The position numbers and the translations under genes are program-made. From the NCBI RefSeq assembly GCF_003143935.1, contig NZ_QFRX01000001.1:3905936-3969935 (forward strand): a stretch of DNA of 64,000 nt, read 5' to 3'. The notes below the pieces were generated by a model, which saw nothing but the letters and a program-made list of their open reading frames with translations, was not told the origin of the DNA and searched no databases. This stretch comes from Streptomyces sp. Act143. Lineage in GTDB: Bacteria; Actinomycetota; Actinomycetes; Streptomycetales; Streptomycetaceae. Positions 45,305 to 55,320 of the stretch are shown here, piece by piece (positions within the stretch are counted from its first letter, which is position 1; the number at the start of each line of letters is the position of its first letter).

Positions 45305-48300
45305 ATGAGGTCAAGCGCAAGAAGGGGCGTCGGCAGACGCTGGGGCGCGGTGACCGTCGGCCTGACCGCCTTCGGCATGCTCGTGCCGGCGACGACGGCC
45401 GACGCCACCGAACCGGCGCGGCAGACGCCGTCGTCCGGTGTCGCACCGGCGACCGCCCCGAAGGCGGCCGACGACGAGCTGGCGCGGGCCGTCTCCGCGG
45501 CCGGCGGGTCCGTGCCGGTCACGCTGGTCACCGGCGACACCCTGCGGGTGGGTGTCGACGACGCCGGTAGGCCGGTCGTCCGCGCGACCGACAGCGCACC
45601 CCGGGCCGACGGCCTGCCGGTCGTGTTCCACACCCTCACCCGCCAGGGCAGCGTGTACGTCGTGCCCGACGACGCGCTCGTCCTGGTCGGCCAGGGGCTG
45701 CTCGACTGGTCCCTCTTCGACCTGCGGGAGTTGGTGAGGCTCGCCGCGGCGGGCACGTCCGACAACGTGCCGGTGCTCGTCACCTACACCGGCGACTCGG
45801 AAGCCGCCAAGAAGCGGAAGGTCGACGGGGCGTCCGGCGGCCGGTCGCTGCCCAGCATCAACGGCCGCTCGCTGAAGATCGCCGATGACGGGCAGTGGTG
45901 GCAGGGGGTGCGGGGCAAGAGGGCCGCCACACCGGCCACCGCCCGGTCGTCCGGTTCCCTCGCCGGGGTCAGGAAGGTCTGGCTCAACGGCCTGTCCCAC
46001 GTCGACCTGGAGCGGTCGGTGCCGCAGATCGGTGCGCCGATCGCCTGGGAGCGCGGCTACGACGGCACCGGGGTGACCGTGGCGGTGCTGGACACCGGTA
46101 TCGACGCCACCCACCCCGACGTGTCCGCGGCGGTCGTCGGGAAGGCCGATTTCACGGGTACGTCCGCGGAGGCGAAGGACGGCCACGGGCACGGCACCCA
46201 CGTGGCCTCCACGGTCCTGGGCAGGGCGCCGCCTCGAAAGGGCTGCGCAAGGGGGTGGCGCCCGGCGCCAAGCTGCTGGTGGGCAAGGTCTGCAACGACC
46301 AGGGCCAGTGTCCCGACGACGCGATCATCGCGGGCATGGACTGGGCCGCCCACTCGGGCGCCAAGGTCGTCAACCTGAGTCTGGGCGGTGACCCCACCGA
46401 CGGCACCGACCCGACGAGCCAGGCGCTGAACGAACTCAGCCGCACCACGGGAACCCTGTTCGTGGTCGCCGCCGGCAACCACAGCTTCGGCACCCAGAAG
46501 GTCACCTCCCCCGGGTCCGCCGACGATGCCCTGACCGTGGCCGCCGTCGACGACAACGACGAGATGGCCACGTTCTCCAACACCGGACCGCGCTTCGGCG
46601 ACGGCGCCGCCAAGCCCGACATCTCGGCACCGGGCGTCGACATCGTCGCGGCCCGCGCGGCGGGCACCTCGATGGGTACGCCGGTCGACCAGTACTACAC
46701 GGCGTCCAGCGGCACTTCGATGGCCACGCCCCATGTGGCCGGGGCCGCGGCCATCGTCGCCCAGCAGCACCCGGAGATGAACGCCCAGCAGCTCAAGGCG
46801 CTGTTGATGGACACCGCCACCGACCTGGGGCACGACATGTACTCCCAGGGCACGGGTCTGGTGAACCTGGCGGCCGCCACCAACCCGAAGGTGTTGCCGA
46901 AGGGCACCCTCAACTTCGGCCGCCAGGCCTACCCGCAGTCGGCGCAGACCAAGAAGATCGTGTACACCAACCGCACCGACCAGCCGGTCACGCTGCACCT
47001 GTCGCTGGCGGCCGCCTTCGGCGACGGCAAGCCGGCCAAGGCGGGGCTGTTCACCCTCGGCGCCGACCAGATGGTCATCCCCGCGGGTGGGACCGCGGAC
47101 GTACCGGTGACGGTCGACGGCAGCGTCCTCGGGGCCGACGACCCGCACGGGAGCTACACCGCCCTGCTGACCGCCCGTGACGACTCGGGCGGGATACACC
47201 TCGACTCCCGCATCCACGCCTTCCTGGAGGCCGAGAAGTTCCCGCTCACCCTCAAGGTCATCCCCCCGGACGGCGCCACCGACGTCCGCTACGGGACGGT
47301 CGGCTTCACCCCGGTCGACGACCAGGTGTACCTCCACCCGGGCCAGACCTACGTGCCCGGCGCGGACACCACGACCGCGCCCCTCTTCCGCGGCACCTAC
47401 GCCGCTGACGTGGCGGTCAGCTGGCGCGACGCGGTCGGCGACGTCCAGCAGGCCACACCGATCGCGGCACAGGTGAGCCTCACCAAGGCCACCACGGTCA
47501 CCCTGGACCTGCGCAAGGCCAAGCCGCTGACCGTGCAGTACCCGGAGCCCACCGAGACGTACACCATGTCGGACGCCGTCAACCGGGTCTCCAAGACCGG
47601 GGCGTGGACGACCGCCACGTCGGTCGCCTTCGACTACCGGGCCACCGAGGCGAACCGGTGGCTGCTGCCCACCGGCAAGGTGACCATGGGCACCCTCACC
47701 CACGACCTCTACCACTCCGGTACGACGCCCGTCGTCAGCCTGCGCGCCACCGGTGGCGGCGCCCCCTCCGCGCTGTCCGCCCGCTACGTGAGCCCGGACT
47801 CCGCGCTGTCCCAGACGCAGATGTGGTTGCGGGACGCCGGTTCCGGCGGTACCCAGGAGGCCTCGATCAAGGTCCCCCGGCTCCCGGTGAAGGGCGAACT
47901 GCCGGTGGCCTACGCCGGTTCCGGCACCTCAGCGGAACTCGCGGCCGCCGACGTCCGGGGCAAGCTCGTCCTGCTGACGCCCACCGACATCTGCCAGGGC
48001 ACCTGCGACTACGCCAAGCTCCAGGGTGAGCGGGTGAGCGCGGCCGCTTCCGCGGGCGCCGTCGGCGTCCTCGTCGCGGCACCGGGCCTCACCTCGCTGG
48101 GCCGCTCCGCCGACGCCGACCAGTGCTGGGACGGGCCGCAGAGCTGCCCGGCGATCCAGCCGTACGCCGCGGTGCCCGTCCTGAGCCTGCCCTACGCCCA
48201 GGCGCAAGCCCTGATCGGGCGGATCAAGGCGCACGGCCCGAAGGTCCGGATCGCCCTCGGCGGCACCAGCGTGCCGCGGGTGTACGCCGCCACCTTCCAC

Positions 48301-48966
48301 GAGGCCGGACAGACCGGCGCGACCACCTTCCGGCTCGGGACGAAGGACCTCGACCGGGTCGGCCTCTCCTTCCACTCGGCCCGGCCCGGTGAGGTGCACC
48401 AGCTGAACTGGACCCAGATCACCGAAGACGCCGCGGTCTCCTCACCGGTGCAGCTGCCCCGGCCCGCCACCCAGCGGACGATGACCGTCTTCGTCAACCG
48501 GGAGAAGAACGCCATCACCCGGTTCGCGGCCGGCTGGGCCGAGGTCGGGGCGGGCCGCCTCATCACGCACAGCCGCACCGAGATCGACGAGCTGGTCCTG
48601 ACCGGCGGGGACGAGATCCACTTCAACGCGGGGCCGTCCGTACCCGGAGCCGTACCCCCGGTGCGCACCGCGTCCGGCTTCTCCCTCCAGCGGGGGCCGT
48701 GCGCGGGCTGCCGGCAGGGCGACAGCTTCTACCCCACCCTCTACCTGACGAGTGCCGGCGGCGGCCGCCAGGCCCTGATCGGCATCGTCGACGACGAGAC
48801 GCTCACGCACGACTTCACCGATCTGCCCTCGTGCAGCACAACGCCCTCACCCACCATCCCGAACCTGGACTCCGTCTGCGACTTCAGGCTCAAGGACGCC
48901 TCCGGCAAGGAGATCGAGCGCCAGACCGTGCACCTGCCCGACCAGAACCTGGACCCGATCCTCTGA
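45305..48966 (+). pseudogene. Secreted S8 subtilase with PA domain, single frameshift
   Basis: Two frames together encode a secreted subtilase of about 1220 residues. Frame 1 (45305 to about 46227) has the signal peptide, prodomain (VTLVTGDTLRV, VVPDDALVLV, SLFDLREL), Asp in AVLDTGIDATHPD and His in GHGTHVAST. Frame 2 then gives GAASKGLRKGVAPGAKLL, Ser in GTSMATPHVAG, long beta-rich domains and a protease-associated insert (DVRGKLVLLTPTDIC, GAVGVLVAAPG). One base near 46228 seems lost (GGCAG/GGCGCC). This may be natural inactivation or a sequencing error. Paralogue of the 30925 gene. Confidence 0.88.
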
Positions 48967-48998
48967 TGGCACCCGACACCGACAAGGAGACCGACACG

Positions 48999-49610
48999 AT
49001 GCACCACATCCGCGTGCCCTCGGTGCGACGCCGCAGGGGTGTCCTCGTCCTGCTCGCAGCGGCGACCACCCTGCTGCTCTCCGGCTGCAAGGGCGGGGAT
49101 CTCGTCTCGTACGAACTCCCCGCGCGGTCGGCCCGGTACACGTTCGAGACGGAGACCGACGGCGTCAGGACGGTGTGGCGGTACAGCTCCGCCAAGGCGA
49201 CCGAGGACGACACCGCGACCCTGAGCCCGTGCATCGGCGAGCTGGTCGGCAGCAACCAGGCGACCTGCCGCCCCGAGCCGCTGATCTTCCTGCGCTACGA
49301 CTTCGGCCTGGCCCTGGACAACACGGCCAGGGCCGGGGCGGCGCACGAGGTCACGGTCGTCGGCTACTACCAGGAACGCCTTTCCGCCCTCCCCGAGGTC
49401 ACCTCCCTGAAGGCGGAGACCACGTTCGACGGGGGCAGCACCTGGCACCCGGCCCCCAGCAAGGCGACCGGCAGGAACACCTTCACCACGACCATCAAAA
49501 ACCCGCGGCGCGACCAGGCCCCCAAGGGGGTCGGACTGAGGATCAGCGCAACCGACAGCCAGGGCAACACCGTCACGCAGACGATTCCCCAGGCGTACAG
49601 CCTGCGCTGA
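48999..49610 (+). CDS. Lipoprotein resembling the C-terminal module of subtilase 1
   Basis: This is a 203-residue lipoprotein (lipobox LLSGC). Its C-terminal half, with GGSTWHPA and DSQGNTVTQTI, resembles the last domain of the subtilase at 30925 (GSTWQSAE, DTQGNTLVQTI). It begins 33 bases after the second subtilase, which lacks that domain. So the module seems to be supplied as a separate membrane-anchored protein. ATG 48999 has AAGGAGA; ATG 48966 overlaps the subtilase stop but lacks such a site. Confidence 0.82.
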   Translation: MHHIRVPSVRRRRGVLVLLAAATTLLLSGCKGGDLVSYELPARSARYTFETETDGVRTVWRYSSAKATEDDTATLSPCIGELVGSNQATCRPEPLIFLRYDFGLALDNTARAGAAHEVTVVGYYQERLSALPEVTSLKAETTFDGGSTWHPAPSKATGRNTFTTTIKNPRRDQAPKGVGLRISATDSQGNTVTQTIPQAYSLR

Positions 49611-49636
49611 CCGCAGCAGGCCCGCACGTCCGGCGG

Positions 49637-49665
49637 GGCCGGGTGAGACCACGTCTCATCCGGCC
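49637..49665. terminator. Terminator after the lipoprotein gene
   Basis: A 13-bp stem (49637-49649 with 49653-49665, one G-T pair) with a 3-base loop ends the subtilase/lipoprotein unit. Confidence 0.8.
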
Positions 49666-49846
49666 TCGCCGTGCCGCATGTGCCGACCGGCGGACCGGCG
49701 GACCGGAAGTCGCTCACCGCCACCAGGTGTGCCCGTGAACCCGCGGCCCCACCGGTCCCGTGTACACACTGGCCCAGCGACACGACGGCCTTCCGTCGTG
49801 CCCCGAGGGGCCGTCTCTGTTCCACCTCCGACCGGAAGGACCCTCC

Positions 49847-50245
49847 GTGTCTGTTCGTTCCCTCATGGCAGTGGCCTGTGGTGCCGCCGCGGCCCTGGCT
49901 CTGGGTGTCTCCCCCGCATCGGCCGCGCCCGCCGCGCCCGCCGCGAGCTGTGACGGCGCCCTCGTGCTCTGGGACAACGTCAGCTACAACGGCACCCACA
50001 TCTGCTTCAGTTCGTGGGAATCGGAGAGCGACCTGGGCAAGATCGCGGCACTTCCCAGCGGCAGCATGCAGGACAAGACCTCGTCCGTGCAGAACTACAC
50101 CGACTCGGCCTTCTGCCTGTACGTCGACAACAACTACTCGGGTGACCGGTTCACCATCGCCGCGCACACCTCGATCGTCGACATGCGCAACCCGAACCCG
50201 TACTGGAACGACAAGATCAGCTCCCTGCGTCCCGGCAGCTGCTGA
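49847..50245 (+). CDS. Secreted peptidase inhibitor family I36-like protein
   Basis: This is a 132-residue secreted protein: a signal peptide ending ASAAPAAPA, then a beta/gamma-crystallin-like domain with LVLWDNVSYNG, CFSSWESES and CLYVDNNYSGDRF. The pattern matches the I36 (SMI) inhibitor family of Streptomyces metalloprotease inhibitors. The GTG start follows GGAAGGA. Its place among secreted proteases suggests a protective role; which protease it acts on is not known. Confidence 0.85.
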   Translation: MSVRSLMAVACGAAAALALGVSPASAAPAAPAASCDGALVLWDNVSYNGTHICFSSWESESDLGKIAALPSGSMQDKTSSVQNYTDSAFCLYVDNNYSGDRFTIAAHTSIVDMRNPNPYWNDKISSLRPGSC

Positions 50246-50321
50246 GACGCCGCCACACCCGGACAGGAATCGCACACGTATGTCTTCAGGTTCGCCTGGG
50301 CACCCCCAAGGAGCAGGGCCC

Positions 50322-51227
50322 GTGAGTTCAGTGTCGCCGACGGTCCCCCGACCGGGTCGTACCCGGGCGTTCCTGCGGCTGGTGATGATCGAGCACTCGG
50401 TCTTCGCCCTGCCCTTCGCCTACGTCGCGACGCTGACGGCGATGGAGGAACGGGACGGCCGAGTCGACTGGACCACGCTGTTGCTGGTCACCGTCTGCAT
50501 GGTGGGGCTGCGCACCTTCGCGATGGCCGCGAACCGGATCATCGACCGGGAGATCGACGCCCGTAACCCGCGCACGGCCGGACGTGAGCTGGTCACCGGC
50601 GCGATGTCCGTGCGGCACGCGTGGACGGGCGCGTGGATCGCCGTGGTCGTGTTCCTCGGTGCCGCCGCCTTGCTCAACCCGCTGTGTCTGGCGCTGGCGC
50701 CCCTCGCTGTCGTGCCGATGGTGGTCTACCCCTACGCCAAGCGGTTCACCGACTTCCCCCAGGCGTTCCTGGGACTGGCACAGACCATGGGCCCGGTGGG
50801 TGCCTGGCTGGCGGTGACCGGACACTGGTCCTGGACGGCCGTGATCCTGGGGCTCGCGGTGGGCATCTGGATCGGCGGGTTCGATCTCCTCTACGCCTGC
50901 CAGGACGTCGAGGTCGACCGCCGGATCGGTGTCAGGTCCGTTCCCGCGCGGTTCGGTGTCCCGGCCGCCGTTCACGGTGCGCGCGTCTGCCACACCGTGA
51001 CGACCGCGTTGTTCGTCTGGTTCGGCCTCACCAGTCATGCCGGGGTCTTCTTCTGGCTGGGTGTGGTGATCGTCGCCGGGGCCTTCTGCTACGAGCACAC
51101 CCTTGTGCGTCCGCACGACCTGTCCCGTCTGAACCGCGCTTTCGCGCAGGTCAACGGATTCATCGGCATCGCCCTTTTCGTCTGCGCCCTGCTGGATCTG
51201 CTGGTGCGGGGAATGTCCCTGCGCTGA
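50322..51227 (+). CDS. UbiA-family prenyltransferase (MqnP-like)
   Basis: This is a 301-residue integral membrane prenyltransferase with about eight helices. The two Asp-rich motifs are ANRIIDREID and YACQDVEVD. It resembles MqnP, the 4-hydroxybenzoate-type prenyltransferase assigned to the futalosine menaquinone route. No other mqn gene is nearby, so it may be an extra copy with another substrate. GTG 50322 has AAGGAG; ATG 50280 is an alternative. Confidence 0.85.
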   Translation: MSSVSPTVPRPGRTRAFLRLVMIEHSVFALPFAYVATLTAMEERDGRVDWTTLLLVTVCMVGLRTFAMAANRIIDREIDARNPRTAGRELVTGAMSVRHAWTGAWIAVVVFLGAAALLNPLCLALAPLAVVPMVVYPYAKRFTDFPQAFLGLAQTMGPVGAWLAVTGHWSWTAVILGLAVGIWIGGFDLLYACQDVEVDRRIGVRSVPARFGVPAAVHGARVCHTVTTALFVWFGLTSHAGVFFWLGVVIVAGAFCYEHTLVRPHDLSRLNRAFAQVNGFIGIALFVCALLDLLVRGMSLR

Positions 51228-51282
51228 CACGGGGCGCTGAACCTGCGGTGACGCGGGATGCGTTCAAGGGACAGCGAGTCAT

Positions 51283-51317
51283 GATCGCTCATTGTCCGAT
51301 GCCGAAATCGAGCGATC
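51283..51317. repeat. 8-bp inverted repeat before the 51345 gene
   Basis: GATCGCTC at 51283-51290 pairs with GAGCGATC at 51310-51317. It may end the prenyltransferase transcript or act as leader structure for the next gene. Confidence 0.35.
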
Positions 51318-51344
51318 GAAAAGGCTGACGGAAAGGCACACCCG

Positions 51345-51743
51345 GTGATTCTGAAGCGCATCACTCGGACGGCAGCGGTGTTGGCGGCGACGGTGGGGCT
51401 GGGGGTGGGCCTCGCGGCTCCCGCGTCCGCTTCGGCCGCCAGTCCGACCGCCGCTCTCGCCACGACGTGGTGGGACGGAGCGGAATTCCAGGCTCAGGTG
51501 GACAACCGTCCGGGCAACGGGTCGGAAAGCTGGCTCTGGCTCGCGGACTATCGTCACCGCGATGGACTGGGAGCCATAGCCCACGTCAAGTACTACGGGG
51601 ACAACACCTCTTATGGGTGGGGTCCGCCGGAGGACGGTACCTCCGAAGTGGGCCTGTCCCGTGACGTCTCTCAGTTCCCAGTGTGCGAATTCGGCAACCA
51701 GACGTACCACAACTGCAGTTCCTGGATCAGCCTCAGTCGCTGA
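51345..51743 (+). CDS. Small secreted protein of unknown function
   Basis: This is a 132-residue product with a signal peptide ending PASASAASP. The mature part is rich in Trp, Gly and Asn (TTWWDGAEF, SWLWLADYR, YGWGPPEDG) and has two cysteines. The GTG start follows GGAAAGG. The family was not recognised; it may be another small inhibitor or wall-binding protein. Confidence 0.7.
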   Translation: MILKRITRTAAVLAATVGLGVGLAAPASASAASPTAALATTWWDGAEFQAQVDNRPGNGSESWLWLADYRHRDGLGAIAHVKYYGDNTSYGWGPPEDGTSEVGLSRDVSQFPVCEFGNQTYHNCSSWISLSR

Positions 51744-51772
51744 CCTTCCCGCCGGTGCAACGAGACCGGCCG

Positions 51773-53892
51773 TCAAGGCCGTTGTGCCTGGAACGTCGTC
51801 CAGATCCGTTCCAGGTGCTCCGGCAGGACGACGTCGTGGTGTCCGCAGTCCAGCCTGCGTTCCTCGATGTGCCCGGTGATGGTCGGCGCCCAGTCCTCGA
51901 CCGGGTCGACGTGCGCCGGTTTGTCGGCGGTCGCCACCACCAGGTACGCGTCGCCGTCGTATCGCCGGGGTGTGTGGGTGAGGTACAGATGGCCGTTGTT
52001 GAGGATGATGCGCCGGGCCGTGGCGAACTCCTCGTCGGTCAGTTGCACCGGGTTGGCGCGGATGTAGTCGTCCAGGTTCTCCAGGCGGAATCCGTTTCCC
52101 GCGGGGTCGCGTGACGGTTCGTCAGGGAGCGGGGCGGCGGGGTTCGTCGCCGTGTGCGGTCCGGCTGGTGGTCGGTTCTGCTGTTCCGTCTCCAGGGAGG
52201 GGAAGGAGTCGAGCAGGATGAGAGACGCGGTGTGTTCACCGGCCTCCTGGAGCTGTACCGCGATCTCCTGGGCGATGACGCCGCCGAGGGACCAGCCCAG
52301 GAGGTGGTAGGGGCCGGACGGCTGGATCCTGCGCATCTCCCGGAGGTACTGGGCGGCCATCTCCCGCAGGGAACCGGGCAGCGGGGCGCTGTCGTGGAAG
52401 CCGCGGGCCCGGAGTCCGTAGATGGGTGTGGTGGTGGGGACGTGCCGGGTGAGCGGCGCGTAGGCCCAGCTCAGTCCGGTCAGCGGGTGGACGCAGAACA
52501 GAGGGCTGTCCGTTCCCGCGGCGCGGATGGGGAGCACGGTGCGGAAGGCTTCCCACTGGGTGGACGGCCCCAGCCGGGGGGCGAGTTCAGCGACGGTGGG
52601 CGCCGCGAACAGGGCACGGAAGGGCACGTCGACGTGCAGCCTCTTGCGGATCTCGGTGACCAGCCGGGCCACGAGCAGTGAGTGTCCGCCCAGGGCGAAG
52701 AACGAGTCGTGGATGCCTGCCCGGGGGATGCCGAGGACGTCGGCGAACAGTTCGCAGAGGATCTCCTCGCGCGCGGTGCGCGGCTCGCCCGACGGGGTCC
52801 TGGGAGCAGGGCCGACGGACGGGAGTGCGTCCCGGTCGACCTTGCCGTTGGCCGTCAGGGGCAGCGCGTCCAGGACCGTGAGGGTCGCGGGGAGCAGGTG
52901 GGCGGGCAGCAGGGCGGCCAGTTCCTCGCGGACACGTGCCTCCGCGATGTCGACGCCCGGCGCGCCGACCACGTAGGCGGCGAGCAGGCGTCCTGCGGGG
53001 CCGTCCTCCCGCACGGTGACGGCGGCCTGGCGCACGCAGGTCAGGGAGAGCAGCGCGCTCTCGATCTCGCCGGGCTCGACGCGGTAGCCGCGGATCTTGA
53101 CCTGCCGGTCCGTTCGTCCCAGGAACTCCAGCCGGTCGTTGCGGTCCCAGCGGGACAGGTCGCCCGTACGGTACATCCGCTCGCCGGGCCGGCCGTACGG
53201 GTCGGCGACGAATCTCTCTGCCGTCAGTCCAGGGCGGCTGAGGTAGCCGCGGGCCAGTCCCGGCCCCGACAGGTAGAGCTCGCCGGCCACACCGGGCGGG
53301 CAGAGCTCCAGACGCGCGTCGAGCACGTAGGCCCGGGGCCCCGGCAGGGGACGGCCGATCGGAACGCGGGGAAGGCGCCTTCCTCGGCAGGGGTTCCGCG
53401 GGTCAGGGCGGTGTAGATCTGCGCACAGCGCGCCACCATCAGCGAGCCGCTGTAGCCGTCACCGATGATGTGGTGCACGCGCTGGTACCAGAGGGAGCGG
53501 CTGTCCCCCACGACGAGAAGCGCCTGCGTGAACAGGGGACCCTTCAGCAGATCGACCGGACGCCGCACGTCGTCCCGCATCCACGCCTCCGCCGCGGCCT
53601 GCGGCTCCGCCTCGCCGCGCAGGTCCACGAGGACGGGGCGCCACTGCGGGTCCGGGGCGAAGCGCTGGGTGACCGAACCGTCGTCGGCGATCTCGAAGCG
53701 CACCTGGGCCAGGTCGGCCTCTTCGACCAGCCGGCACAGCGCGGACAGGAACGTGTCGACGTCCAGCGGCCCCCGGAACTCCACGTACTCGGCGATGTTG
53801 TAGGCGGCGCTGTGCGGTTCGAGCAGCTGGGCGTTCCATATGCCGAGCTGTCCGGCGGTCAACGGCCACCTGTCACCCGCGTACTCGACCAT
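51773..53892 (-). pseudogene. NRPS gene with internal deletion (partial C, partial A, PCP, TE)
   Basis: The gene starts at ATG 53892 with about 165 residues of a condensation domain (LTAGQLGIWNAQ, HHIIGDG). At about 53370-53390 it jumps, in another frame, to the second half of an adenylation domain (VPIGRPLPGP, YRTGDL, DRQVKIRGYR, NGKVDRDAL). A PCP (LGGHSLL) and a thioesterase (GWSLGG) follow. The end of C and the front of A, with the substrate pocket, are missing. The product cannot be a working synthetase. The second part could be translated alone from an internal start near 53326. Confidence 0.85.
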
Positions 53893-53897
53893 GCGGC

Positions 53898-54110
53898 TCA
53901 GTCACCGTCCACGGCGTCGGCCAGGCTCTTGGGCCGCAGATCGGACCACGTGCGCTCGACGTGGTCCAGGCACTCCTGACGGGTGGCCTCGCCGAAGACG
54001 ACGTCCCAGCCGGCGGGTACCGCGGCGAAGGCCGGCCACAGCGAATGCTGCCGTTCCGCGTTCACCAGCACCAGGAACCCGGCGCCCTCGTCCTCGAACG
54101 GATTCGTCAC
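53898..54110 (-). CDS. MbtH-like protein
   Basis: This is a 70-residue NRPS partner that binds adenylation domains. Family motifs are NPFEDE, the N-x-E-x-x-S-L-W-P region (NAERQHSLWPAF), GW and CLDHVERTWSDLRP. GTG 54110 starts it; its stop lies 5 bases before the NRPS start, so the two were one operon. It remains intact although the NRPS has collapsed, and might serve another synthetase in the genome. Confidence 0.93.
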   Translation of the reverse strand: MTNPFEDEGAGFLVLVNAERQHSLWPAFAAVPAGWDVVFGEATRQECLDHVERTWSDLRPKSLADAVDGD

Positions 54111-54220
54111 CGTCAGCGCCTCCACCTGGCCGTACGTGTCGACGCATGCGTCATCCGCATATCTGTCATCTGGGCATAAAGAAGCATACATGTTGACCCG
54201 GACATGTTCGTCGGCGCCCA

Positions 54221-54299
54221 CATACGTATGCAAGCGCAGCCCGCCTGGTCGCGCTGTGACGCTCTGGCCCTCACAGCATGTGTGAACACGTTGTATGGT
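54221..54299 (+). promoter_or_regulatory. Divergent mbtH / SDR promoter region with palindromes
   Basis: The AT-rich spacer has palindromes CATACGTATG (54221-54230) and TCACA-5-TGTGA (54271-54285). The second overlaps a possible -35 (TCACAG at 54271) spaced 17 bases from TATGGT (54294-54299) facing the SDR gene. It is a plausible operator for the TetR protein encoded at the end of that operon. Confidence 0.4.
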
Positions 54300-54339
54300 T
54301 TGGGCACCGAGAAACCCACTCCTCGAAGGCGGCACAGGT

Positions 54340-55275
54340 ATGACGCTGACAACCACCCCGTTCGGGCCCCGCGCCACCGCGGCGGACATACTCGACGGAG
54401 TCGATCTGAGCGGACGGCGCGTGATCGTCACCGGCGGAGCCTCCGGCCTCGGTGTCGAGACCGTACGCGCGCTCGCCGGCGCGGGTGCCCAGGTCACGGT
54501 CGCCACTCGCGACCCCGGCGCCGCCGCGCCGCTGGTGCAGGAGCTGCCGGGCGTACGGGCCGTGGCACTCGACCTGTCCGACCTGGACTCCGTCCGCGCC
54601 TTCTGCGCCGACTGGCGCGGGCCGCTCGACGCGCTCGTCGCCAACGCCGGCGTGATGATGCTCCCGACCCGGCAGGTCAACGCGCAGGGCTGGGAGATGC
54701 AGCTCGCCACCAACCACCTCGGCCACTTCGCCCTCGCCGTCGGTCTGCGTCCCGCGCTCCAGGCGGCCGACGCACCCCGCGTCACCGTCGTGAGCTCCGG
54801 TGCCCAGCTGCGGGCCGGGTTCGACTTCGACGACCCGCAGTTCGAGCGCCGCCCCTACGACCCCTTCCTCGCCTACGCCCAGTCCAAGACGGCCGACGTA
54901 CTGCTCGCCGTCGGCATCAGCCAGCGTTGGGCCGACCACGGCATCGCCGCCAACGCCTGTGCGCCCGGTTGGATCCACACCAACCTCACGCGCCACCTCG
55001 ATCCGGCGACCATGCGGGCTTTCGGCGCCATGGACGCCGACGGCAACCTGCTCACCCCCGCCCACTACAAGACCCCGGCCCAGGGCGCGGCCACCACGGT
55101 GCTGCTGGCCGCGTCCCCGCTGCTCGACGGTGTCAGCGGACGTTACTTCGAGGACAACCAGGAGTCCGAGGTCGTCGACGGAGGCCCCGACGTCATGGCC
55201 GGTGTGGCCAAGTGGTCGATGGACCCGGCCGCCGCCGACCGCCTGTGGGACCTCGCACTGTCCGTCGTCGGCTGA
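54340..55275 (+). CDS. Short-chain dehydrogenase/reductase
   Basis: This is an NAD(P)-dependent oxidoreductase of 311 residues. The cofactor motif is TGGASGLGVE, the NAG motif is VANAGVM and the catalytic Tyr/Lys lie in YAQSKTAD. It resembles retinol-dehydrogenase-like SDRs. It is the first gene of an SDR/hydrolase/tetR operon. Confidence 0.92.
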   Translation: MTLTTTPFGPRATAADILDGVDLSGRRVIVTGGASGLGVETVRALAGAGAQVTVATRDPGAAAPLVQELPGVRAVALDLSDLDSVRAFCADWRGPLDALVANAGVMMLPTRQVNAQGWEMQLATNHLGHFALAVGLRPALQAADAPRVTVVSSGAQLRAGFDFDDPQFERRPYDPFLAYAQSKTADVLLAVGISQRWADHGIAANACAPGWIHTNLTRHLDPATMRAFGAMDADGNLLTPAHYKTPAQGAATTVLLAASPLLDGVSGRYFEDNQESEVVDGGPDVMAGVAKWSMDPAAADRLWDLALSVVG

Positions 55276-55320
55276 GCCCGCGCCCCTGCCCCTCTGCCTC
55301 CCGACATGCGAGAGAACGAC

